DNA from: JACVRW01 sp963826165
GTDB taxonomy: Bacteria; Actinomycetota; Thermoleophilia; Solirubrobacterales; Thermoleophilaceae
Length of the DNA: 64,000 bases
Direction: 5' to 3'
NCBI GenBank assembly: GCA_963826165.1
Contig: CAWGWC010000003.1
Span: forward strand, 62,001-126,000
Part shown: in pieces, positions 55,742-62,831 of the stretch
Layout: each line of letters starts with the position of its first letter
Position numbering within the stretch: the stretch's first letter is position 1
Made by a program: the position numbers and the translations under genes
Notes under the pieces: generated by a model
What the model was told of the DNA's origin: nothing
Database searches by the model: none
Seen by the model: the letters and a program-made list of their open reading frames with translations, nothing else

Positions 55742-55771
55742 CTGACTTTGTGATCAGTCGCATGATACCAT
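55742..55771 (+). promoter_or_regulatory. Promoter of the acyl-CoA dehydrogenase operon overlapping operator
   Basis: CTGACT (55742-55747), an 18-base spacer and TACCAT (55766-55771), then GTG 6 bases later. Spacing relative to the operator is identical to the promoter at 46260, which supports both. Confidence 0.55.
55743..55762. promoter_or_regulatory. TetR-type operator, copy 3
   Basis: TGACTTTGTGATCAGTCGCA between the divergent Rieske-TetR operon and the operon beginning at 55778, 9 and 15 bases from the two starts. The arrangement next to the TetR-containing operon suggests autoregulation. Confidence 0.8.
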
Positions 55772-55777
55772 AGCCCT

Positions 55778-56125
55778 GTGCGTCTCCTCGGCGCCCGTCA
55801 CGCATGGCTTTCCATCACTCCAGAACCCGAGCGGGAGCTTCCCGGGGCGGTCGCCACGTTGCGCGCCGGGCGGCGCCCTGCGCCGGATCTGGTGGAGCGA
55901 GAGCGGGCGCAGGTCGAACGACTCGTGACCCATGGCCGCCGGCGGGAATGGCGGGCCTATCTCGACGAGGCCTCCGCCCTGGCGGACGGTGCCCCGGCCG
56001 GGAACGACATGGCTGAGGCGCGCGCCCTGGTGGACGAAGTGATCCGCAACCACGACAACCTGGCCCTTGGCCTGGCGAGCCGACGCTCCCCGGGCCGCCT
56101 GACCCGTAACGGAGGAAGTGCATGA
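55778..56125 (+). CDS. Unknown small protein, first gene of the acyl-CoA dehydrogenase operon
   Basis: A 115-residue charged, helical protein (LLGARHAWLSITPEPEREL, VERERAQVERLVTHGRRREW, DMAEARALVDEVIRNHDNLA). No known domain or cofactor motif. It opens directly behind the operator-containing promoter with a GTG start and its stop overlaps the dehydrogenase start (ATGA), so it is a bona fide gene by context. It could be an accessory or inducer-binding subunit; function unknown. Confidence 0.65.
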   Translation: MRLLGARHAWLSITPEPERELPGAVATLRAGRRPAPDLVERERAQVERLVTHGRRREWRAYLDEASALADGAPAGNDMAEARALVDEVIRNHDNLALGLASRRSPGRLTRNGGSA

Positions 56126-57318
56126 CCATCACCCCCGCCGCCCCGGACCTCGCGGCCGGCTTCACGCCCGAGGAGCTAGAGCTGCAGGAGCGCGCACGGC
56201 GCTTCGTGGACGAGATCCTCATCCCCAACGAGGAGCAGGCCGAGCTGAGCGGAGGTCACATCTCCGACGAGTTGAAGCAGCGCATCAAGTCCGAGGCCGT
56301 CGCGGCCGGACTCTCCGGAGGCCTGCATTCACCGGAGTACGGCGGCCAGGGCTGGACCAAGACCGAATGGTTTCTCGTGGAGGAGCAGCTCGGACGTTCC
56401 ACCAACGCACTGTCGTGGCACATGCCGGGCGCCTACAACGTCCTGGCCAACGGCACGCCGGAGCAGATCGACCGCTACCTGCGGCCCGCGCTGCGGGGCG
56501 AGCTCCACGACGCCTACGCGGTGACCGAGGGCGAGGCCGGGTCCGACCCCTCGAGGATCGAGACGACCGCCCGGCGCACCGACAGCGGGTGGGTGATCGA
56601 CGGCGAGAAGTGGTTCGTCACCTACGGCGACATCGCGGCGGTCTACATCGTGATGGCCAACGCACTGGTCGACGACCAGAGCCTGCCCACGCTGTTCCTG
56701 GTCGACCGGGACAGGCCGGGCATCGAGGTGGTGGACGATCCGCCCTTCACCCACACCTACCCCCACGGTCACCCCACCATCCGCTTCACCGGAGTCGAGG
56801 TGGGCGAGGACGCCGTGATCGGCGAGCTCGGCGGCGGGGAGGACCTCCAGCGCGCCTGGTTCACCGAGGAGCGGCTGGGCATCGCCGCCCGCGGCGTCGG
56901 CTCGATGTGGCGCCTGATCGAGGAGACCACCGCCTGGGCGCTCGAGCGCGAGCAGGGCGGCAGCCGCATCATGGACTACCAGGGCGTCTCGTTCCCGCTG
57001 GTCGACTCGACGGCCGACGCCGCGGCGGGCCGGTTGCTCACGCTCGAGGTCGCGCGCCTGGTGGACTCGGGGGCCGATCCGAAGCTGGTCCACGCCAAGG
57101 CGTCGATGGCCAAGCTCTTCGTGAGCGAGGCCGCCTGCCGCTGCGCCGACCGCTGCGTGCAGATCTTCGGCGGGCGTGGCTACATGCGCACCAACGTGGC
57201 CGAGCGCTTCCTCCGCGAGCTGCGGGTGGACCGCATCTGGGAGGGCACGAGCGAGATCCAACGGCTGATCATCGCCCGCGCGCTCGAGCGCCGCGGCGTC
57301 GAACGCGTCCTGCACTAG
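56122..57318 (+). CDS. Acyl-CoA dehydrogenase
   Basis: A 398-residue FAD-dependent dehydrogenase. Landmarks: YAVTEGEAGSDPSRIETTAR (FAD loop), SGWVIDGEKWFVTYGDIA, REQGGSRIMDYQGVSFPL, QIFGGRGYMRTN and IWEGTSEIQRLIIARALE at the C-terminus. It resembles members acting on less common acyl-CoAs; in this cluster it may desaturate a betaine- or amino-acyl-CoA. Co-translated with the small upstream gene. Its stop codon is part of the left arm of an inverted repeat bounding the next intergenic region. Confidence 0.9.
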   Translation: MTITPAAPDLAAGFTPEELELQERARRFVDEILIPNEEQAELSGGHISDELKQRIKSEAVAAGLSGGLHSPEYGGQGWTKTEWFLVEEQLGRSTNALSWHMPGAYNVLANGTPEQIDRYLRPALRGELHDAYAVTEGEAGSDPSRIETTARRTDSGWVIDGEKWFVTYGDIAAVYIVMANALVDDQSLPTLFLVDRDRPGIEVVDDPPFTHTYPHGHPTIRFTGVEVGEDAVIGELGGGEDLQRAWFTEERLGIAARGVGSMWRLIEETTAWALEREQGGSRIMDYQGVSFPLVDSTADAAAGRLLTLEVARLVDSGADPKLVHAKASMAKLFVSEAACRCADRCVQIFGGRGYMRTNVAERFLRELRVDRIWEGTSEIQRLIIARALERRGVERVLH

Positions 57319-57485
57319 ATGGCTGATCCCGCGACCCCGCGCACCCGGATGACGCACGGCTACCTTCGCCGGACCGGGGTCATCGGGCTCGCCGATACCT
57401 CCGGGTATCGGCTTCGCCCTGCTTCCCCCGCCCGACTTGGTCCCGTGCGCCCCCGCGCACACGCGGCCACGGCACCAACCATCTA
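57316..57485 (+). other. Possible structured RNA in intergenic region
   Basis: The 180 bases between dehydrogenase and CoA ligase genes are bounded by TAGATGG (57316) and CCATCTA (57479), which pair, with further broken pairing inward. Inside are two hairpins. The first is GCCGATACC-TCCG-GGTATCGGC (57391-57412), a 9-base-pair stem with a UNCG-type tetraloop, extended by an outer GGGC/GCCC. The second is GTGCGC-CCCC-GCGCAC (57445-57460). No open frame or SD is evident. It could be an intra-operon attenuator, a processing site or an ncRNA; high GC also yields chance hairpins. Confidence 0.4.
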
Positions 57486-57498
57486 ACGGGCCGAACCG

Positions 57499-59634
57499 GT
57501 GGACCTCACCCGCCTTCTCCATCCGCGCTCCGTCGCGGTGGTCGGCGCCACGGAGCGATCAGGCGCCTACGCCGCCGAGACCCTGATCAACCTGAACGCG
57601 GCCGGCTTCCCGGGCGAGGTCTGGGGCGTCAACCCGGGCCGCGAGAGCGTCTTCGGTCGCCCCTGCTTTCCCGAGCTGAGCGCGTGTCCAGAGCCGCCCG
57701 ACGCGGTGGTGGTGGCGATCCCCGCCGCCGGCGTTCCGGCGGTGGTCGAGGAGGCCGGCGCGCTCGGGTGCGGCGGAGCCGTGATCTTCGGCGCCGGCTT
57801 CGGCGAGATGCGGGCCGGCGCGAGCGCGCCGGGAGCGCTTCCGGGAGCGGGCTCCGACGAGGCCGCCGCCCTGGGCGCCCGGTATGACCAGGCGCTGCGG
57901 GACGCGGCGCTGCGCTACGACCTGCCGATCTGCGGACCGAACGCCAACGGGATCGTCGCGCTCCACGAACGGGCCCCGTTGTGGGGCGACGCTCTGCGGC
58001 CCTTCGAGCCCGGACGGGTGGCCATCGTCTCCCAGAGCGGGAACGTCTCGGTCAACGCCCTCAACGCCAACCGCGGGCTGCGCCTGCACACCGTGATCTC
58101 ATGCGGAAACTCCGTCGGCGTCGATCCCGCCGCCTGGGTTGCCCGGCTGGCCACCGAGGAGGGCGTCGGCGCCGTGGCGCTCTATCTGGAGGCGGACGGG
58201 GACGGCGCGCTGCTGGCCGAGGCGCTCGCCTCGTGCGCGGAGCACGGAGTGGGCGTGGCCGTGCTGAAGGTCGGCGTCTCGAAGGCCGGGTCGGCCGCCG
58301 CCGCGGCCCACACCGGCGCGGTGGCGGGCGATCAGCGGGTGTTCCGGGCCCTGGTCGAGGAGGCCGGCGGCGCCTGGGCGGGGGATGTGCACCAGCTGCT
58401 CGAGCTGGCCAAGGCGCTGGCGGTGCCCGGGGCCCGCCGCAGGTCGGCGGGGCTCGCCGTGCTCACTTGCTCGGGCGGCGACTCGGCCCTCGCCGCCGAC
58501 GAGAGCGAGCGGCTCGGGCTGGGCCTGCCGTCCCTGGGTTCCGACACGGTCGCGCGCCTGCGCACGCTCCTGCCCGGCGCGGCCACCGTGGGCAACCCGC
58601 TCGACTACACGGCCCTGATCTGGGGCGAGATCGACACCCTGCGCGACATCATCGTCGCCACCGGCGAGGACCCGGCGATCGGCCGCGAGCTCGTGCTCTA
58701 CGACCAGCCGGTGGGCATCGACGGGGCGTCGGAGGAGTCGTGGCGCGACGTGCGCGAGGGCATCCACCAGGGCGCCGCCGGCAGTCCGGTGCCGGTGATG
58801 GTGGCCTCGACGCTGCCGGAGCTGCTCGACGACGTGGCGGCAGCGCGCTTCATCGAGGCGGGCATCCCGGCGGTCTCCGGCCTGAGAACGGGGCTGGCCT
58901 GCGCAGCGGCGCTCGACCAGCCGCCGGGCGATCCCAGCCGGCTGCGCGAGATCGCGGCCGCGGCGGGCCGCGGCGCGGGCAACGGCTACCCCGAGTGGCT
59001 CTCCGAGCATGAGGTCAAGGAGCTGCTGCGCGAGGCGCGAGTCGCCGTGCCCGACGGACGGCTCGTGCTCGGAGAGGACGATGCCGCAAGGGCGCTGGTC
59101 GAGCTCGGCGGCCCGGTGGTGGTCAAGCTGAGCTCGCCGTCGGTGCGGCACAAGAGCGACGTCGGCGCGGTGGTCCTCGGCCTCCACGAGGACGACGAGC
59201 TACGCCGCGCCCACCGCCAGGTGAGCGCTCTGGCCGAGCGCTTCGAGCCGGCCTCCGTGCTGGTGGAGCGCATGGCCGAGCCGGGGGCCGAGCTGCTCGT
59301 GGCCGCTCGCGCGGACGGTGTGGTGCCGAGCCTCGTGCTGGGCGCCGGCGGGATGTGGACCGAGCTGCTCCAGGACGCCGCCGTGGTGCCGCTGCCCGCC
59401 TCGCCCGAGCGGGTCGAGAGCGCGATCCGGAGCCTACGCGCAGCTCCCCTGTTCACCGGCGGACGCGGCGGCGCCCCGCTCGACATCGCCTCGGCGGCGG
59501 CGCTGGCCGCGGCCACCGGCGAGCTGCTGCTGGAGTCGGGGCTCGAGCTGATCGAGCTCAACCCGGTGCTCGTGCACGAACGAGGCGCCACGGTCGTGGA
59601 CGCGCTCGCGGTGCGCACCGGGACCGCCCCGTGA
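57499..59634 (+). CDS. Acyl-CoA synthetase, ADP-forming (acetate-CoA ligase type)
   Basis: A 711-residue fused alpha-beta NDP-forming CoA ligase that interconverts an acyl-CoA plus ADP and phosphate with the free acid, CoA and ATP. The CoA-binding domain opens LLHPRSVAVVGATERSG, with GPNANGIV and IVSQSGNVSVNAL following. The phospho-His is His271 in AAAAHTGAVAGDQ. The ATP-grasp part (about 500-700) has GPVVVKLSSPSVRHKSDVGA and LVLGAGGMWTELLQD. Such enzymes in catabolic clusters salvage ATP from the final acyl-CoA or activate an acid substrate. GTG start; its stop overlaps the amine oxidase start. Confidence 0.88.
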   Translation: MDLTRLLHPRSVAVVGATERSGAYAAETLINLNAAGFPGEVWGVNPGRESVFGRPCFPELSACPEPPDAVVVAIPAAGVPAVVEEAGALGCGGAVIFGAGFGEMRAGASAPGALPGAGSDEAAALGARYDQALRDAALRYDLPICGPNANGIVALHERAPLWGDALRPFEPGRVAIVSQSGNVSVNALNANRGLRLHTVISCGNSVGVDPAAWVARLATEEGVGAVALYLEADGDGALLAEALASCAEHGVGVAVLKVGVSKAGSAAAAAHTGAVAGDQRVFRALVEEAGGAWAGDVHQLLELAKALAVPGARRRSAGLAVLTCSGGDSALAADESERLGLGLPSLGSDTVARLRTLLPGAATVGNPLDYTALIWGEIDTLRDIIVATGEDPAIGRELVLYDQPVGIDGASEESWRDVREGIHQGAAGSPVPVMVASTLPELLDDVAAARFIEAGIPAVSGLRTGLACAAALDQPPGDPSRLREIAAAAGRGAGNGYPEWLSEHEVKELLREARVAVPDGRLVLGEDDAARALVELGGPVVVKLSSPSVRHKSDVGAVVLGLHEDDELRRAHRQVSALAERFEPASVLVERMAEPGAELLVAARADGVVPSLVLGAGGMWTELLQDAAVVPLPASPERVESAIRSLRAAPLFTGGRGGAPLDIASAAALAAATGELLLESGLELIELNPVLVHERGATVVDALAVRTGTAP

Positions 59635-60851
59635 AGGTCGCCGTGGTCGGAGCCGGGCTCGCGGGTCTGACCGCGGCCGACGAGCTGCGCCGCGCCGGCC
59701 ACGAGGTGCTGGTGCTCGAGGCCCGCGAGCGGGTCGGCGGGCGAGTCTGGTCGCGCACACTGGACAACGGCGCGGTGGTCGAGATGGGTGCGGAGTACCT
59801 CCTGCCCGGCAACACCGCCGTCCGGGAGCTGGCGGCGCGCTTCGGCCTGGGCCTGTGGGACAAGGGCATGCGCTACGGCACACGCGAGCCGCGCGGCGTC
59901 GCCACCAGCCACGACGAGCTGGTGACCGCGGCGGCGGTGGTGGAAGCGGGGCTGCCGGAGGCGCCGCCCGGCGTCAGCGCACGGGATTTCGTGGACGGCA
60001 TCGATCTGCCGGTGTCGGCGCGCGAGGCGCTGATCGCCCGCGTCGAGATCTCGAGCGCCGACTCGGCCGACCGCGTCTCCGCGCGCGACCTGGCCGGCAT
60101 CGCTCACGTCGGCGACGAGCCCGCCCCGAGCATCGCCGGGGGAAACGACGGCCTGGCCAAGGCGCTCGCCGCGGAGCTCGGGAGTGCGATCCGGCTCCGG
60201 GCGCCGGTCGAGCGAGTCGTCTGGAGTAGCGGCGACGAGCGTCCCGCTGTGCGCGTGTCCGCGGGCGACGCCGAGCTGGAGGCCGATGCCTGCGTGGTCG
60301 CCGTGCCCGCCAGCGTGCTGTCGCGCATCGCCTTCGACCCACCCATCCCCGAGCACCTGGGCGGAGCGCTCGCCGCCGTCCGCTACGGCCACGCCGCGAA
60401 GCTCTTCGTACCCCTCAGACAGGACGCCGCGCCCAGCGCGGTCATGTCGGTTCCGGAGCGCTACTGGTGCTGGACCGCAACCGGCGAAGCCGAGACCGTT
60501 CAGCCCGTGGTCAGCGCGTTCGCCGGCTCGCAGGCCGCGCTCGAGCGCCTGGCCGTGACCGAGGGCCCCGAGCGCTGGCTGGCCTCACTCACGGAGCTGC
60601 GCCCCGACTTGGACCTCGACCCCTCCGGGGCGCTGCTCTCCACCTGGGACGACGACCCCTGGGCACGAGCCGCGTACTCCAGCTCACCGCCGCTCTCGCT
60701 GGAGCAGCTGTGCGCTGAGGCAGTAGGCCCGCTGGCTTTCGCGGGCGAGCACCTGGGCGGCGAGTTCGCCGCGCTGATGGAAGGCGCGATTCGCAGCGGC
60801 CGAAGCGCCGCACAGGCGCTTGGGCGGCGTTTGCCGAACGCCATGGAATAA
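59631..60851 (+). CDS. Flavin amine oxidase
   Basis: A 406-residue FAD enzyme: KVAVVGAGLAGLTAADELRR, VLEARERVGGRVWSRTLDNG (FAD site), MGAEYLLPGN and the C-terminal GPLAFAGEHLGGEFAALMEG. It is related to but clearly distinct from the amine oxidase at 44888-46249, so the island has two oxidases of the family. GTG overlaps the CoA-ligase stop (GTGA). Probably oxidises an amine delivered by the operon; products (imines) would be handled by RidA-type proteins, a fragment of which follows. Confidence 0.85.
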   Translation: MKVAVVGAGLAGLTAADELRRAGHEVLVLEARERVGGRVWSRTLDNGAVVEMGAEYLLPGNTAVRELAARFGLGLWDKGMRYGTREPRGVATSHDELVTAAAVVEAGLPEAPPGVSARDFVDGIDLPVSAREALIARVEISSADSADRVSARDLAGIAHVGDEPAPSIAGGNDGLAKALAAELGSAIRLRAPVERVVWSSGDERPAVRVSAGDAELEADACVVAVPASVLSRIAFDPPIPEHLGGALAAVRYGHAAKLFVPLRQDAAPSAVMSVPERYWCWTATGEAETVQPVVSAFAGSQAALERLAVTEGPERWLASLTELRPDLDLDPSGALLSTWDDDPWARAAYSSSPPLSLEQLCAEAVGPLAFAGEHLGGEFAALMEGAIRSGRSAAQALGRRLPNAME

Positions 60852-60907
60852 TGCGCCGCGCACGGGCCCGCGCCGTTCGCGGCCAGTTCCAGGAGGAAGG
60901 ATTCAAC

Positions 60908-61054
60908 GTGACGCCGGCCGCGATCAACGGCTTCAGCGACCTGATCCTCGCTCTGTGGGGCGACGCCGGCCGCCACGCGCGTTCAGCGATCGGCGCCGGC
61001 GAGCTGCCCTTCGGCATGCCCGTCGAGGTCGAGGCAGTCGTCGCGCTCGACTGA
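60908..61054 (+). CDS. Half-size RidA-like protein
   Basis: A 48-residue frame that matches only the C-terminal half of RidA/YjgF/UK114: FSDLILALWGDAGRHARSAI and ELPFGMPVEVEAVVALD. These include the conserved Arg in RHARSAIG that binds the imine carboxylate and the Glu in VEVEAVV. The normal N-terminal half is absent. The GTG at 60908 has a very strong AGGAGGAAGG 7 bases upstream, arguing that it is really translated. A longer reading from ATG 60851 adds an Arg-rich stretch with no family match. RidA hydrolyses reactive imines formed by amine oxidases and PLP enzymes. Confidence 0.6.
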   Translation: MTPAAINGFSDLILALWGDAGRHARSAIGAGELPFGMPVEVEAVVALD

Positions 61055-61086
61055 TCCATCCGCCCTCAGAGGTTGGATGCGCTGTG

Positions 61087-61683
61087 ATGGAGCGCACCGA
61101 CCTCGGTCGCATCATGGCCTTCACCGACGGCGTCATGGCCGTGGCCATCACCCTGCTGGTGCTCAACATCGAGGTGCCCGACGTCAGCAGCGACGATCTC
61201 AAGGATGCCCTCTACGACCTCATTCCGTCGCTCTACGCGTACCTCCTCTCCTTTGCCCTGATCGGGCGCTTCTGGGTGCTGCACCACAACCGCTTCGAGA
61301 GCTTCGTGCGCTTCGACGGCCGTCTGATAGTCCTGAACCTTCTGTTCCTGGCGTTGATCGGCTTGATCCCGTTCTCCACCGATCTGCTCGACCGGTACTC
61401 CGACTCGGCGCTCGCCACGGCCACCTTCTCGGTGTCCATCGCGCTCGCGTCCTTCTCTCACTCGGCGATGGCGGCCTACGCGGTGAAGAAGGACTTCGTC
61501 CACCGGGACCGCATCGGGGACTACGCGTGGGCTCGTATGGCGAGCGGTCTCACCTTCGCCACGATGTTCCTCGCAGCCGCCCCGGTGGCCTTCATCGCGG
61601 TCGAGCTGGCGCACATCGTCTGGATCGCGACGTTCTTCGTCCGCTACCCGCTGCGCAAGCTCGGTACCCGGGTCTCGCGGTAG
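61087..61683 (+). CDS. TMEM175/DUF1211-family channel-like membrane protein
   Basis: A 198-residue membrane protein with six helices. The family signature is clear near the N-terminus (R-x3-F-x-D-G-V-x-A-x3-T-L-L: RIMAFTDGVMAVAITLLVL), followed by IGRFWVLHHNRFESFVRFDG. Bacterial TMEM175 proteins form K+-leak channels. ATG 61087 is used; GTG 61084 is adjacent. The last 40 bases overlap the convergent glycosyltransferase gene. Confidence 0.85.
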   Translation: MERTDLGRIMAFTDGVMAVAITLLVLNIEVPDVSSDDLKDALYDLIPSLYAYLLSFALIGRFWVLHHNRFESFVRFDGRLIVLNLLFLALIGLIPFSTDLLDRYSDSALATATFSVSIALASFSHSAMAAYAVKKDFVHRDRIGDYAWARMASGLTFATMFLAAAPVAFIAVELAHIVWIATFFVRYPLRKLGTRVSR

Positions 61684-62831
61684 AGCGCCGCCACCTGGCG
61701 GGCCACGTCGGCCCAGTCGAACGAGAGGACGTGCTCCTGCGCCTCGGCGACGAGGCGCTCGCGCAGCCCTGCGTCGGTGAGCAGCCGCTCCGCCATCGTG
61801 GCCAGCGAGTCGGGATCGCGCGAGCGGAAGCGCAGCCCGACGTCCTCGTTGGGCACCACCTCGCGCAGGCCGCCGGTGTCGGCCACCAGGCAGGGACAGC
61901 CGCTGGCCATGGCCTCCAAGGCCACGAGGCCGAAGGGCTCGTAGATCGACGGGACCACCGTGAGGTCGGCGATCCGGTAGAGCGAGTGCAGCACGTCGTC
62001 GCCGATCCAGCCCAGGAACGTGCCGTGCTCGTCGAGTCCGAGCTCGTGCGCCTGCTGGCGCAGCTCGGCCTCGGCGGTCCCCGAGCCGGCGACGATGAAG
62101 CGCACGTTGCCCAGGCGCTCGATCAGCCCCGGCAGCGCCTCGAGGGCGAGCTGAAAGCCCTTCTCGTAGACGAGCCGGCCCACCAGCAGCACCAGTCGCT
62201 CGTCCGGGGCGGCGAAGCGGGCGCGCAGGGAATCGAGGTCGTCGACCGGCACCAGCTCGGAGGGGTCGATGCCGTTGGGGATCACGGCCACGTTCTCCTC
62301 CTCGAGGCCGTAGATGTCGGCCACGTGCTCACGCATATAGGAGGAGCAGGTGATCAATCGGTCGGCCCGGTTGGCCATCCACGTCTCCACGCCGTGGATG
62401 TAGGACTGAGGATGCTTGTCGACCCAGCCCTGATGGCGCCCGTACTCGGTGGCGTGGATGGTGACCACGAGCGGAGCGCGGAAGCGCTTGGCCAGGTGAT
62501 CCCCAGCCGAGGCCACCAGCCAGTCGTGGCCGTGCACGACGTCGAAGTCGTAGCGGTCCCCCACCTCCACTCCGGTGGCGAGCATGTCCGCGTTCATGTG
62601 CTCGATCCAGGCCACGAACTGACCGAGGTCGCGAGGGCGCTCCGGCTCGCGCACGCGGTGGACGAGCACGCCACCCATCTCCTCCTCCACCGGATCCTCC
62701 TCCCGGCCGCGGGCCAGGACGTGCACGTCCAGGCCCTGTGCGCCGAGGTTCTCGGCCAGCTTGCGAACGTGGCGGGCGAGCCCGCCCTCGATCAGCGGGG
62801 GGTACTCCCAGGAGAGGATGAGGATGCGCAT
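61644..62831 (-). CDS. Family 4 glycosyltransferase (glycogen/maltosyl type)
   Basis: A 395-residue GT-B enzyme: ILSWEYPPLIEGGLARHVRK (acceptor/donor loop, as in GlgA/GlgM), VVHGHDWLVASAGDHLA, VIPNGIDPSELV, LLVGRLVYEKGFQLALEAL and the nucleotide-sugar site PSIYEPFGLVALEAMASGCP. The conserved E-x7-E is complete. It is directly adjacent to a GH57-like gene (TAG then ATG), a pairing typical of alpha-glucan or methylglucose-polysaccharide synthesis. Confidence 0.88.
   Translation of the reverse strand: MRILILSWEYPPLIEGGLARHVRKLAENLGAQGLDVHVLARGREEDPVEEEMGGVLVHRVREPERPRDLGQFVAWIEHMNADMLATGVEVGDRYDFDVVHGHDWLVASAGDHLAKRFRAPLVVTIHATEYGRHQGWVDKHPQSYIHGVETWMANRADRLITCSSYMREHVADIYGLEEENVAVIPNGIDPSELVPVDDLDSLRARFAAPDERLVLLVGRLVYEKGFQLALEALPGLIERLGNVRFIVAGSGTAEAELRQQAHELGLDEHGTFLGWIGDDVLHSLYRIADLTVVPSIYEPFGLVALEAMASGCPCLVADTGGLREVVPNEDVGLRFRSRDPDSLATMAERLLTDAGLRERLVAEAQEHVLSFDWADVARQVAALYRETRVPSLRSG

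Noticed and set aside
57385..57460. tRNA-like reading of the hairpins after the acyl-CoA dehydrogenase
   Set aside because: No T-loop consensus, anticodon arm or CCA spacing; hairpins do not form a cloverleaf.
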